Below are positions 44,836 through 55,815 of a stretch of 64,000 nt of DNA, piece by piece; the stretch's first letter is position 1, and the number at the start of each line of letters is the position of its first letter. The notes beneath the pieces are model-generated. The model worked only from the letters and a program-made list of their open reading frames with translations, searched no databases and was not told the origin of the DNA. The position numbers were made by a program, and so were the translations under genes. The DNA comes from Candidatus Thiodiazotropha sp. (ex Monitilora ramsayi) (lineage in GTDB: Bacteria > Pseudomonadota > Gammaproteobacteria > Chromatiales > Chromatiaceae). Location of the stretch: NCBI GenBank assembly GCA_025655595.1, contig JAHXIO010000011.1:595247-659246 (forward strand), given 5' to 3'.

Positions 44836-45318
44836 ATGATGAAAAAAACATTAACCCTGATCTTCTCGGCCATAACACTCACCCTCTCCAGCGTCGTCTC
44901 GGCAGCCGACCTCATCGACTATCCGGACGGATACAGGTTCTGGGCACACGTAAAGTCAATGACCATTCATGAGGGGCATCCTCTGGCGAATCCGTTCCTC
45001 GGCATCCACCACGTCTATGCCAACCGGCTGGCGCTGGATGGGCTAAAAAGCGGCAGCTATCGAGACGGCGCCATCTTTGTCTTCGACCAATTCAAGAGCA
45101 ATGCGTCCGGCAATGCTTCTGCCGAGGGAGATCGCGTACTGATCGGCGTGATGGTCAAGGACAGCCAACGCTTCACAAAGACCAACGGCTGGGGTTATGA
45201 GGGTTGGGCTGGCAACAGCAGGAGCAATCGCTTGGTCAATGACGGTGGAGTTTCCTGCCACAGTTGTCATACCCAGCAGAAGCAAAATGATTATGTATTC
45301 AGCCAGTGGAGGGAATAG
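44836..45318 (+). CDS. Cytochrome P460-family protein
   Basis: This 160-residue protein has a signal peptide (LTLIFSAITLTLSSVVSA) and the P460/cytochrome c'-beta fold: YPDGYRFWAHVKSMTIHEGH near the start, GSYRDGAIFVFDQF in the middle, and the haem motif CHSCH near the C-terminus. Family members oxidise hydroxylamine or bind NO in the periplasm. The strong ribosome site GGAG lies before the ATG. The divergent Cys-rich MarR and twin operators suggest control by nitrosative or redox stress. A long hairpin follows. Confidence 0.92.
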   Translation: MMKKTLTLIFSAITLTLSSVVSAADLIDYPDGYRFWAHVKSMTIHEGHPLANPFLGIHHVYANRLALDGLKSGSYRDGAIFVFDQFKSNASGNASAEGDRVLIGVMVKDSQRFTKTNGWGYEGWAGNSRSNRLVNDGGVSCHSCHTQQKQNDYVFSQWRE

Positions 45319-45328
45319 TTTATCGATA

Positions 45329-45370
45329 GTGTGGAGCGCCGGTAACCTCGGTTAACCGGCCTCCAAACAC
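45329..45370 (+). terminator. Long hairpin after cytochrome P460
   Basis: GTGTGGAG and GCCGGT pair with ACCGGC and CTCC plus AACAC, giving an imperfect stem of about 15 pairs. No T-tract follows, so it could be a terminator of atypical form. It abuts the MITE-like element. Confidence 0.5.
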
Positions 45371-45640
45371 TAGGGCCTGTTAACACTAATCCGATAGGCC
45401 CTGTTGTGCCTGAAACTGCGCCAATCAAGGCGCGAGGAGCGAAGTTTGGTTACGCCAAATGAACGACGAGCAACGCGGAGTGGTGCAGTTTCAGGCGCAA
45501 CCCGAAGGGCTGGGGCTGTTTTTGCGTCCAGCGGCGTTATCATTCGCTCATGTAGCCAGGCTACACCACGCTCATTCTGCCTTGCTGGACGCAAAATCAG
45601 CCCCAGCAGAGCCTATCGGATTAGTGTTAACAGGCCCTAG
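45370..45640. mobile_element. MITE-like palindromic element with 30-bp perfect ends
   Basis: The ends (45370-45399 and 45611-45640) are perfect 30-bp inverted repeats starting CTAGGGCCTGTTAACACTAA. Inside are two more nested inverted repeats, 45403-45419 with 45485-45501 (16 of 17 bases) and 45509-45532 with 45584-45607 (23 of 24), plus a small perfect hairpin TGTAGCC-A-GGCTACA at 45551-45565. Reading frames run through it on both strands because of its symmetry and none looks like a gene. It is 271 bases long, carries no transposase and may be mobilised in trans. The family was not recognised. Confidence 0.85.
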
Positions 45641-45660
45641 GTCCATGCAGGTTCCATGAG

Positions 45661-46305
45661 CTAAAAAAACAGGTTGAGCCCGGTAACGAGCACATGCCGG
45701 TTTCGCCAATCACCCCCCACACGAAACCGATTCCAGCGATAACCCAGTTTAAGTTTGACCCCCTTTGCCGGACGCCAGGCCAGTCCCCCGCCAAGCCAAT
45801 TGGCCTCGAAGCGGTCCGCCTTCGTACTGTAGAAGAACTCCTCCTCGAAATAGGGCTTCAGGCTCTCACCCAAAAGCCCTGCCGGTCCCTCAATGACGAT
45901 TTCGTTTCTCAACCGGACATCATCCTCCCGGTAGTCGAAAGTGCGTCGTTCAATGCGGGCGCGGTTCGTCAATCGGTACGCATCCCAGCGGGTGGCATAA
46001 AACCCTTCCAGATAGAAACGGTTTTCAGGCAACCAGTCACCCTGCAGTTGAATCCAGGCGCGGCGATAGCCGCCGCGCAGGCTCCAGCTATCGGTCAGCT
46101 GATAGCCCAGCCCCCCACCGGTGTAACGAAAAAAAGTATCAGTAAAATCATCACGCGAAGCGAGGTTCGAGCGGGAGATGATAAACCAGTCATCATCCAG
46201 CCCGATCTTGATCAGCAGGTTGTAACTGCCTCCACTATCCGACTCAGCAAACAGAGGCGAACCTGTCAACAGGATGAGAATGAAAAACAGCAATCGAGGT
46301 CGCAT
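45661..46305 (-). CDS. DUF2490-type outer-membrane beta-barrel protein
   Basis: The ATG at MRPRLLFFILILLTGSPLFA gives a signal peptide; earlier in-frame starts only add polar residues. The mature 190 residues are strings of alternating polar and aromatic strands (SYNLLIKIGLDDDWFIISRS, YRLTNRARIERRTFDY, YFEEEFFYSTKADRFEANWL) ending in NLFF, a terminal Phe as in outer-membrane barrels. DUF2490 is the closest family. The function is unknown. It is a single gene next to the MITE-like element. Confidence 0.8.
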   Translation of the reverse strand: MRPRLLFFILILLTGSPLFAESDSGGSYNLLIKIGLDDDWFIISRSNLASRDDFTDTFFRYTGGGLGYQLTDSWSLRGGYRRAWIQLQGDWLPENRFYLEGFYATRWDAYRLTNRARIERRTFDYREDDVRLRNEIVIEGPAGLLGESLKPYFEEEFFYSTKADRFEANWLGGGLAWRPAKGVKLKLGYRWNRFRVGGDWRNRHVLVTGLNLFF

Positions 46306-46414
46306 GGTTAAGCGGATCGTCATCGGACACATCGGTAGATGGCAGGTTCTCACCCTTCCTGCGACTTTTCCATAGATTTGTGGCAAACCGATCGAAACAG
46401 TGAAGCTCTGTTCC

Positions 46415-48379
<1,965 letters not shown>

Positions 48380-48674
48380 GGCATGTAGTTCCCTAAAAAC
48401 CGTCACCTAACACTAAGGAACCTCTGAAAACAGTAAAGGTTCCTGCCGCAGCCAAATAGATTACCTCCGCGATAAAGAAGCACGGTGGTCGTAGCGTCAC
48501 CTAAATACCAATTGTCCCTCAGGGAGAGAACCGGGATGAAGGGATTAAACAACCAACAAAGGAAAAAACGCTCCTCTCCTGCATCACATTCCCAACAACA
48601 AACGTAACTTAAAGAGATGCTGCATAAAACGAACAAGGCTATCCGACATAACCGTTGACATTAAGGAACCATCC

Positions 48675-49961
48675 ATGCCGACCAATCAACCCAGCTCCCC
48701 TGAGGTCTACCTCAACCTGAATGTGCGAGGCATGGGGCAATCCGCCACACTGGCCATCAATGAACGCTCCCGACAACTGATGGCTGAGGGAAAAGAGATC
48801 TACCGTTTGGGCTTGGGCCAGTCACCCTTCCCGGTGCCGGACCATGTGCGTGAAGCATTGGCACGCAATGCCCACCAGAAAGACTACTTGCCGGTCAAAG
48901 GTCTCCTCGCACTACGGGAAGCGATAACAGCCTGGATCCAAAGAACCGAAGACCTGAACTACCACCCAGACAACATTGTCGTCGGACCGGGCACCAAGGA
49001 GTTGATGTTTCTGGTACAACTGGTCTACTACGGCGATCTTGTGATTCCCTCCCCCTCCTGGGTCTCCTACGCGCCCCAGGCACGGATTATCGGACGGCAA
49101 ATCCACTGGCTGCCAACCCGGCCGGAAACCGGTCTGGGCGTGGAACCCGAAGTATTGGAAGCGCTTTGCAGAAAGGACCCCAATCGGCCGCGCCTGATGA
49201 TACTCAACTCTCCCAGCAACCCCACCGGCCTCTGCTATCGTGAGGACCGATTAAGCGCTCTCTCTGAGGTTCTGCGCAAATATCGGGTCTTGGCCATCTC
49301 CGACGAGATCTACAGTGGCACCCACTTTGACAACCGGCACCTCTCGCTCGCCCGCTTCTACCCGGAGGGTACCATCATCAGCAACGGCCTGAGCAAATGG
49401 TGCGGTGCGGGCGGGTGGCGGCTGGGTTTCTTCGCCTTTCCCGAAGGCCTGAGTTGGTTGGCGGATGCTGTTGCCGCCGTGGCCAGCGAAACCTTCACAT
49501 CAACCAGTGCTCCCATCCAATATGCCGCAGTCTCGGCATTCGATGATAACGCCGATATGCGATTCTATCTGAAACACTGCCGGAAGATACTCGCCGTCCT
49601 CTCCCACCATGCCTATGAGACACTTTCTACAGCTGGTGCCACCATGAACCGCTCGGCAGGAGGTTTCTATCTCTTCCCCAGCTTTGAAGCCATGGGCAAT
49701 CAACTGAGGGCAAGAGAGATGAAGACCGGCCAGGCACTCTGTGAGCATCTGCTGGATGAAAGCGGTGTCGCCATCCTCCCCGGTCATTGCTTCGGTCGCC
49801 CCGCAGCGGAACTCTCTGCACGGATCGCCGTCGTCGACTTCGACGGCGTACACGCTTTGTCTCAGGCGCAAACAGAAATAGTGAACGAGGCTTTCATCAA
49901 GCGACACTGCAGCCGTGTGACTGATGCGGTTGAACGTCTCTCGGAATGGGTCAAGGACTAA
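48675..49961 (+). CDS. Class I/II PLP aminotransferase
   Basis: This 428-residue protein has the fold-type I aminotransferase pattern: GQSPFPVPDHVREAL, the NSPSNPTGLCY cofactor motif, AISDEIYSGTHF with the Asp that pairs with the pyridine N, and the Schiff-base Lys in SNGLSKWCGAGGWRLGFF. It is close to aspartate or aromatic aminotransferases, but the substrate cannot be read from the sequence. It is a single gene, divergent from the acetoacetyl-CoA synthetase; a hairpin GGAACCT/AGGTTCC lies near 48418-48448 between them. Confidence 0.9.
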   Translation: MPTNQPSSPEVYLNLNVRGMGQSATLAINERSRQLMAEGKEIYRLGLGQSPFPVPDHVREALARNAHQKDYLPVKGLLALREAITAWIQRTEDLNYHPDNIVVGPGTKELMFLVQLVYYGDLVIPSPSWVSYAPQARIIGRQIHWLPTRPETGLGVEPEVLEALCRKDPNRPRLMILNSPSNPTGLCYREDRLSALSEVLRKYRVLAISDEIYSGTHFDNRHLSLARFYPEGTIISNGLSKWCGAGGWRLGFFAFPEGLSWLADAVAAVASETFTSTSAPIQYAAVSAFDDNADMRFYLKHCRKILAVLSHHAYETLSTAGATMNRSAGGFYLFPSFEAMGNQLRAREMKTGQALCEHLLDESGVAILPGHCFGRPAAELSARIAVVDFDGVHALSQAQTEIVNEAFIKRHCSRVTDAVERLSEWVKD

Positions 49962-50080
49962 CCGGCCCAAAGATATCAATATAACCAACACCTTACATTG
50001 CCGCATCGATAAAACAGGGTAGAATAAAGACCTTAACAGCGTGAGCGACACGCAAAAGCAGCTCTCAAGACTTCCACCCC

Positions 50081-50110
50081 TGTCATTCCGGTACAAGCCG
50101 GAATCCAGTA
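50081..50110. repeat. Dispersed ATTCCGG hairpin before dusA
   Basis: ATTCCGG (50085-50091) and CCGGAAT (50098-50104) flank a 6-base loop within TGTCATTCCGG...CCGGAATCCAG, a very common intergenic hairpin type in proteobacteria. A degraded relative (GAATGCCGGAATCC) occurs near 55700. It lies in the dusA leader and explains why the frame is open upstream of the true start. Confidence 0.6.
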
Positions 50111-50118
50111 AACCAACT

Positions 50119-51120
50119 ATGCCATCCCCGCAGCCCCAACAATCCACCGCCATCGACCGCAGGATATGCATCGCCCCCATGCTCGATTGGACCGACCGGT
50201 ACTGCCGCTACTTTCTGCGTCTCATCTCCCAACATGTGGTGCTCTACACCGAAATGGTTACCACAGGCGCCATCCTTCACGGCAACCGTAACCGGTTTCT
50301 CGATTTCGATCCCAGCGAGCATCCAGTGGCCCTGCAACTGGGCGGCAGCGAGCCGGCGGATCTTGCCCAGTGCGCCAAACTTGGAGAGGAATGGGGATAC
50401 GACGAGATCAACCTCAATGTGGGTTGTCCCTCTGACCGGGTCCAATCAGGCCGCTTCGGTGCCTGCCTGATGATCACGCCGCAGCTCGTCGCCGATTGCG
50501 TCAAGGCGATGAGAGACAGCGTGGAAATCGACATCACTGTCAAACACCGCATCGGCGTCGACGACAGAGACAGCTATACCGAACTCTGCGATTTCATCGG
50601 CACCGTCTCCGAGGAGGGCTGCAACACCTTTATTGTCCACGCACGCAAGGCATGGTTGCAGGGACTCAGCCCGAAGGAGAACCGTGAAATCCCCCCCCTC
50701 TCATACGAAACCGTCCATCGGCTCAAACAAGACCACCCCCATCTCGAATTCATCATCAACGGCGGCATCACCGACCTTGAGCAGGCAAAACAGCAACTCG
50801 AACAGGTGGATGGCGTCATGATCGGCCGTGAGGCCTACCACAACCCTTGGATACTGTCGGATGCCGATCATTTGATTTTCGGTGATACACGGACTGCGAT
50901 GACCCGGCACCAGATCGTCGATGCACTGATTCCCTATGTACAAAATGAGCTGTCACTGGGAACCCCTATCAACCGCATCACACGCCATATACTGGGGCTG
51001 TTTCAGGGGAGACCAGGGGCGAGAAAATGGCGCAGAATGATTAGTGAGGAATCACATAAGACAGGGGTTGATTATCAACTGTTATTGCGAGCTGCCGCGC
51101 TGGTTGAAAGAGAGTTGTAG
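50119..51120 (+). CDS. dusA: tRNA-dihydrouridine synthase A
   Basis: The ATG at MPSPQPQQ gives 333 residues, the family length; the in-frame GTG upstream would translate a dispersed hairpin. The FMN enzyme has RRICIAPMLDWTDRYCRYF, EMVTTGAILHGNR, PVALQLGGSEPADLAQ, the catalytic Cys in NLNVGCPSDRVQSGRFGACL and the phosphate-binding GGITDLEQA. It reduces U20 and U20a in the tRNA D-loop using NADPH. It is a single gene. Confidence 0.95.
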   Translation: MPSPQPQQSTAIDRRICIAPMLDWTDRYCRYFLRLISQHVVLYTEMVTTGAILHGNRNRFLDFDPSEHPVALQLGGSEPADLAQCAKLGEEWGYDEINLNVGCPSDRVQSGRFGACLMITPQLVADCVKAMRDSVEIDITVKHRIGVDDRDSYTELCDFIGTVSEEGCNTFIVHARKAWLQGLSPKENREIPPLSYETVHRLKQDHPHLEFIINGGITDLEQAKQQLEQVDGVMIGREAYHNPWILSDADHLIFGDTRTAMTRHQIVDALIPYVQNELSLGTPINRITRHILGLFQGRPGARKWRRMISEESHKTGVDYQLLLRAAALVEREL

Positions 51121-51171
51121 TCGCTCGATATCTATTGGGTTTCTACCCAATTGATAAACGTTTATTCACTG

Positions 51172-51693
51172 CTACGCGATATCCCTCTTGAATTGTTCCA
51201 TTGGAAACAACTTTCCCGGGCATTTGGTTTGCTCGCCTTCGATATGCCCGTGCCCAGTCACGTTATGCACACTGATATTATATTCTGACATTAAGGATTT
51301 CGTCAGAGAAACAAGGGAGTTGTACTGCAGCTCCGGCACGGGATACATTTCATAGTTTCCAATCAGGCAAATACCAATACCCCACATATTCCTAGCCGTG
51401 TTACGCCCTGAGACATGAGCCCCCCAAATACCCAACTCCTGTCTCCAGTCGCTCGCAACTTCTCCTTCCCTTAGCCCATTACCATTACCGATTATGTAGT
51501 GATATGGAATAGCATCTATCGGATCGTTCGCTTGCCGTTCTCTATGAACCTTTTGTAAAAATTCTATTGTCCCAAAGGATCCACCGCTGTGATGGATCAC
51601 GATGTATTTCCACCGCTTTTGCCAATACAGACCTCCAACCCCCAATACAGCAAGAGAAGCGAGTGACGACACTAAGAATTTCCGTCTATTCAT
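51172..51693 (-). CDS. Exported PGRP-type N-acetylmuramoyl-L-alanine amidase
   Basis: This 173-residue protein has a twin-arginine-like start (MNRRKFLVSSLASLAVLGVG) and an amidase_2/PGRP domain. The zinc ligands are visible: His in IVIHHSGG, His in VTGHGHIEG and Cys in TKCPGKLFP. GIGICLIGNY is the family core. It probably cleaves peptidoglycan stem peptides from glycan in the periplasm, or binds muropeptides. It is convergent with dusA and stands alone. Tat export is inferred from the RRKFL motif. Confidence 0.88.
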   Translation of the reverse strand: MNRRKFLVSSLASLAVLGVGGLYWQKRWKYIVIHHSGGSFGTIEFLQKVHRERQANDPIDAIPYHYIIGNGNGLREGEVASDWRQELGIWGAHVSGRNTARNMWGIGICLIGNYEMYPVPELQYNSLVSLTKSLMSEYNISVHNVTGHGHIEGEQTKCPGKLFPMEQFKRDIA

Positions 51694-51944
51694 AACCTAT
51701 ATCATCAACGCCTTGAAAACATTAGGGGTCTGGTCCAATTTTCTACGGAGCGTCCATACTTAGCAAAGTATTTCTAACCTTTTGCTTTTGAAGTTTCTAT
51801 ACTACCAAGCGTAGATGCTATAGGATCAGATAAACGGAACCTTAATAGCAGAAGGGCTGTATCTGAAGAAACCGTTTGTGCTGGGTCGTTTTTACAATAA
51901 ATTGAGAAAAAACAAACCACTCTGACCATATTACTGCAAGTCTT

Positions 51945-53237
51945 ATGGAGACCTATAGAGCCTACCTCCAGTCGATAAAGGATCGACAGCATAGCCTGGA
52001 AGAGCGCATTCACGGCACTTCCACATCACGCGTGATTGCGGAATTTGTCGGGACTAGCGCACTGTTTCCTGTACTGGATGCCATTCGCTCCATCACTATG
52101 TACGGGGCCGTTGAATACCTCACCGAACCCGCTCACTACATGCTTTTTATCGCGGCATTTATACAGGCGTGGTATCTCGGCACCTCCCAATCCAAGTCAT
52201 GGAAAACCGTATTCACAGGCAGCCTGCTGGGCTTTGGGCTCTATGCACCGGTTGACATACTGCAAGAAGGCATGGAGTTTTTCTACGAGCCCTACCATAT
52301 GCTCTTTGGCGCCTATAGCTTGTTGATTGCACTACTTCGCGCATTGCAGACAGTCACCCGCGGCGTGGAATTCCTCCAGACCGCAACGACTTTGTTGCTG
52401 AACATCGGCAAGCTGCTGCTGTTTCCGGCTATGTACATCATTATCGACCAAAACCTGGAAAACCTGCGCCAGCTGGACAGTCAAGTCTGGCCACGCTTCA
52501 TGGACAGCGACACGCATGTCTACTTTTTTTATGGTGCAGTGTTTATCGGCATCCTGCTCGGTTTTGCAGAATCTCAGCGAATTCATTACGCCCAGTACCT
52601 GCGATACCTGGCTCAGCGATTGAAGCAATACACTGAATGGAGCCTCAGTAAAGACCTAGTTAACAATGCTATCGACAACCCGAACTCCCTGGAACTCCAC
52701 CGGGTGGAGCGGACCATTCTCTTTCTGGATATTCGCGAGTTTACCGCATGGTCTGAAAGAGCCGATCCGCAGAAAGTGGTTGATATGCTAAACCGATATT
52801 ACAGTGTCGCCGAATCCATCATCAGCAATCACCACGGACATAAACCGAATTTCACCGCAGATGAAGTAATGACTCACTTTGTTACAGCAGATGTGGCAGT
52901 GCAAACCGCGCTTGAACTACAGATCCGATTGCATGAAATATTACAGGAACATAACCTCTCTGTAGGCATTGGACTCCATACAGGCGAAGTGATCGAAGGC
53001 ATGGTGGGATCCGAAGATACACGAAAATATGACATTATCGGCGATGCGGTAAACACAGCAAAGAGGCTTGAGTCGTCGGCCGACAAAGGTCAAATTGTGA
53101 TCTCAGAAAACACCCATAAGGCACTATCGATTACACCTGATACCGCTTCTCACAAGCTGCTTCAAGTCAAGGGTAAGACCGAGACATTGCCGGTCTACGT
53201 GTTGAGCAGAAAGCTTGATTCTGAGCAGCACGCTTAG
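51945..53237 (+). CDS. Membrane class III nucleotide cyclase
   Basis: Residues 20-220 hold about six hydrophobic segments with no known sensor match. Residues 255-420 are a class III cyclase domain: TILFLDIREFTAWSE with the first metal Asp, FTADEVMTHF with the second Asp (the usual Gly before it is Ala), GIGLHTGEVIEGMVG, and IGDAVNTAKRLESSA with the transition-state Asn and Arg. It likely makes cAMP; the base-selecting residues are not clear to me. It is a single gene. The start lacks a good ribosome site. Confidence 0.88.
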   Translation: METYRAYLQSIKDRQHSLEERIHGTSTSRVIAEFVGTSALFPVLDAIRSITMYGAVEYLTEPAHYMLFIAAFIQAWYLGTSQSKSWKTVFTGSLLGFGLYAPVDILQEGMEFFYEPYHMLFGAYSLLIALLRALQTVTRGVEFLQTATTLLLNIGKLLLFPAMYIIIDQNLENLRQLDSQVWPRFMDSDTHVYFFYGAVFIGILLGFAESQRIHYAQYLRYLAQRLKQYTEWSLSKDLVNNAIDNPNSLELHRVERTILFLDIREFTAWSERADPQKVVDMLNRYYSVAESIISNHHGHKPNFTADEVMTHFVTADVAVQTALELQIRLHEILQEHNLSVGIGLHTGEVIEGMVGSEDTRKYDIIGDAVNTAKRLESSADKGQIVISENTHKALSITPDTASHKLLQVKGKTETLPVYVLSRKLDSEQHA

Positions 53238-53369
53238 TCGGGCTTTGCGACCTTCACTGTACCGTTGCAAGAAATCAGGCATATCACACTCAATATCGCC
53301 TCTGTAATTACCAGCAAGTATCTACTGAATCGCACAGCCTAATCTATCATCGACGTATAGATGTGTTGT

Positions 53370-53882
53370 CTAGCTTGCCTCAGCGGCTGCCTGCTCCGAT
53401 GTAGCTAAATCGCTACCCCGATCGATCTGTTCATTGATTTTGTATTGCAGATAGATAACCTGGAAAAAGAAAGTAAGAATGGGACCGATGCGATTCTCCG
53501 GTGAACCGTTCTCCTCTGCTAACTCCTGTAGCCGGTTACGTACCCCAAATAACCACCAAACAAAAAAGAAGATACTACCGACTGCCGATAACAACACAAC
53601 AATTATCAAACTGGCAACCATCTCATCCGGTAAGAAAGAGAGTCCGGTATTGAGCACATAAAAAATAAGTGCAGCCCAGATCAAAAATTCCGGAATTTTC
53701 CTATGATGAATCTGATTGATGATCCGGCTGCGGGTATAGAGCCAGTAGACATTATAGATACCGAGTGTCACCACGGAAAGCAGTAATACCCACCAGGCTG
53801 AAAAACGCGAAAAGTTATTCAGATAGTTCGATCTGTTGATTGCATCGACGTTTGATTTTGGCGGTTCATAGGGATTGTCCAT
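53370..53882 (-). CDS. DUF4234-like membrane protein
   Basis: This 170-residue protein has a Pro-rich start (MDNPYEPPKSNVDA), a first helix with the DUF4234-type stretch SVVTLGIYNVYWLYTRSR, two more helix pairs (about 65-85 and 90-115), and a C-terminal amphipathic helix followed by an Ala-rich tail. The domain is common in bacteria, with no known function. GGAG lies a short way before the start. It is followed by nothing on the same strand. Confidence 0.8.
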   Translation of the reverse strand: MDNPYEPPKSNVDAINRSNYLNNFSRFSAWWVLLLSVVTLGIYNVYWLYTRSRIINQIHHRKIPEFLIWAALIFYVLNTGLSFLPDEMVASLIIVVLLSAVGSIFFFVWWLFGVRNRLQELAEENGSPENRIGPILTFFFQVIYLQYKINEQIDRGSDLATSEQAAAEAS

Positions 53883-53946
53883 GATTGATCTCCTACTGAT
53901 ACTTTTACCTGACTTATACCGACTGCAGTGTTACTCAAACAGACGA

Positions 53947-54852
53947 TTACTCGACACCAGCCGACTTTCGTTTGAAGAATTTTCCAAATAACACACCTAA
54001 GCCGATAACGATAAACACACCGAATTTTTTCAGAAAGATCAGTGCTGCCGCCAACAGTCCGGTCTTTGCCGCGACTTTGCCGGCAACCAGTGCACCGATA
54101 CCGTAGGCAGCCACCTTGTCGAGTTCCGGGTTGAAGTCTTCGTAGCGGGAGCCCTGACTAAACTCTGCCATAGCAAGCACTGTATCGATCTCTGCGTCTA
54201 TCATCTCCTTCTGATCCATTCCTGCTATGAAATTCATTAGCAGCACACCCTTTCTGCCGAGCACTCGAATGTTGTAGTTGAGGGTATGTACCGGGTCGTC
54301 ACCAAAGCGAATCTCTTTTGCCCAATGGAGCTTGTGGGATGCCTTGTCGTAAAAGGGCGTAGATGCCCATCCAACCAGATCAATGGGCTCATAGCCCAGA
54401 TCAACGCGCTGCTTACTCGCCTCCAGGGTGCTCTCCTGCATATCTACAAGCAGATCTTCATAGTCGATTGCATCAGCATCCTCATCGGAGACATAACCGT
54501 CCTCTTCGTATTCGATAGTGACGCCCCAGGAGCCATCGTCAAATGGCGTCGAATCGGCTGGCATCAGCATCCCCATTGTCTCTATACCGGCACCTGGAGG
54601 ATTTCCCCAGATCTCAACCAAGACGGTTTCGGTATCTTGCGGCTTGAGGTAATAAAACGACTCAGGCACCTGCAGGGTGGCTACGCCATTCGGCAGCTTA
54701 ATCTCTCCCTTCTGTCGATCCAGTGAATTCCAGATCTTCTCAGCAGCAACCAGATAAGCAGCCTCCTCTGGCGTCAGTTCGGGATCGTTGCTAAAAACAG
54801 GTTGACTGAAAACCAATAAAATCGACAAACACAGGGGGAAGAGGTATCTCAT
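53947..54852 (-). CDS. DUF2167 membrane-anchored periplasmic protein
   Basis: This 301-residue protein has a signal peptide, a periplasmic part with DUF2167 features (GEIKLPNGVATLQVPESFYY, VEIWGNPP, GSWGVTIEYEEDGYVSDEDA, NYNIRVLGRKGVLLMNFIA), and a C-terminal Ala-rich helix pair with a basic end (KFFKRKS). The family is widespread in proteobacteria with no assigned activity. It precedes the DUF4234 gene on the same strand by 64 bases, so they may be cotranscribed. Confidence 0.88.
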   Translation of the reverse strand: MRYLFPLCLSILLVFSQPVFSNDPELTPEEAAYLVAAEKIWNSLDRQKGEIKLPNGVATLQVPESFYYLKPQDTETVLVEIWGNPPGAGIETMGMLMPADSTPFDDGSWGVTIEYEEDGYVSDEDADAIDYEDLLVDMQESTLEASKQRVDLGYEPIDLVGWASTPFYDKASHKLHWAKEIRFGDDPVHTLNYNIRVLGRKGVLLMNFIAGMDQKEMIDAEIDTVLAMAEFSQGSRYEDFNPELDKVAAYGIGALVAGKVAAKTGLLAAALIFLKKFGVFIVIGLGVLFGKFFKRKSAGVE

Positions 54853-55268
54853 TCTCTATTTTCCTTAAATAGTGCGCAGTGTCCCAATAGGATCTGATCT
54901 GTTAGTTGGGAAATCCATGACCGGCTCAAAATGGACTCGCAATAATGGCGAGTAAATAACATCGCGGGTGTGACTTGGATGACGGGCCGACCATCTGAGA
55001 TGATCGATACGTACTTGATCCGGGTTCGAGACAGTGGACGGCAAGATGGTCATTTCCTTTGACATAGTGGCAGGGCGTTCCATCAAAGAAATATTCTAGT
55101 ACTTTATTTATGGTAATTACCAGTCACTGACATGGATTAAGCACGCTTTTAAGGCCTTTCATTATTGTTAAGTCGTTTTCTTCCTTGCAGCCGCTCGTTT
55201 CTGGTGTGATTTCTTGTTACAGCCATCTTCAATCCTGATCGGATTGAAGAGTCGACCCCAACCACACC
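54853..55268. other. Intergenic region
   Basis: This 416-base region has short open frames on the minus strand with no family resemblance (54865-55086 in particular). A perfect hairpin is listed separately. On the minus strand the sequence before 55160 could encode a Lys/Arg/Ala-rich tail (KKSHQKRAAARKKTT), possibly the end of a lost gene. No promoter was recognised. Confidence 0.4.
55227..55251. terminator. Hairpin after the DUF1801 gene
   Basis: TCTTCAATCC and GGATTGAAGA are perfect 10-bp arms with a TGATC loop. It lies just after the end of the DUF1801 gene on its strand. No T-tract follows. Confidence 0.5.
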
Positions 55269-55610
55269 TTATTTTGAACGCTCCATGGCATGACGAATAA
55301 CCTGTCTCAAGGCCTTGGCAGGCAAAGCATCCCCGGGTTTAAAGTTGATGCAGCCCTTACCCGTTTTGATTTTCGGGTACAGCGCTTTGAACTCTACTAA
55401 ATGATGTGCACCACAGGTATAGAGAGAGACGTAGTGCTTCTGATTTGCCAGGGCCACCCAGCCATCGTCAGATTTATAGGTGGGCATTTTGTAGCTCATG
55501 TCCACTTCTGCATCCGGGCAGATCTCAATGATCAGCTGGTGGAGTTGGTTCACCAAGGCCTGCCGTTCACTCGGCACAGCAGCCAGATACTCTTCAACTG
55601 TCGCGTTCAT
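55269..55610 (-). CDS. DUF1801 family protein
   Basis: The start at MNATVEEYLAAVP gives 113 residues, which fits the domain; the frame continues upstream through a dispersed repeat and is not likely to be coding there. Family features are YLAAVPSERQALVNQLHQLI, EVDMSYKMPTYKSDDGWVAL, and KTGKGCINFKP. Members have the YdhG-like fold and unknown function, sometimes called iron chaperones on weak evidence. It is a single gene. Confidence 0.82.
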   Translation of the reverse strand: MNATVEEYLAAVPSERQALVNQLHQLIIEICPDAEVDMSYKMPTYKSDDGWVALANQKHYVSLYTCGAHHLVEFKALYPKIKTGKGCINFKPGDALPAKALRQVIRHAMERSK

Positions 55611-55815
55611 CTCTTGATTGGCCCTATTTTCGAGTTCATGTGAGTGTGCAACGCACAATGCATCTGGTGTCTTTTCACAATAGTTAGCACAGACTCCATT
55701 CCTGTGAATGCCGGAATCCTGTAGCCAGAACTTCAGAATAGCCATTAATTCAGATATGTTTTATGTCTTGATTTTTTTCATTGTTTTACCGGAATAGTTT
55801 CAGCAGTATCAGTTC

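Noticed and set aside
45370..45640. Open frames of 74-78 codons within the palindromic element
   Set aside because: They arise on both strands from the inverted-repeat symmetry and end in identical residues; not genes.
54865..55086. 73-codon minus-strand frame
   Set aside because: No ribosome site, no family resemblance and a composition like non-coding DNA.
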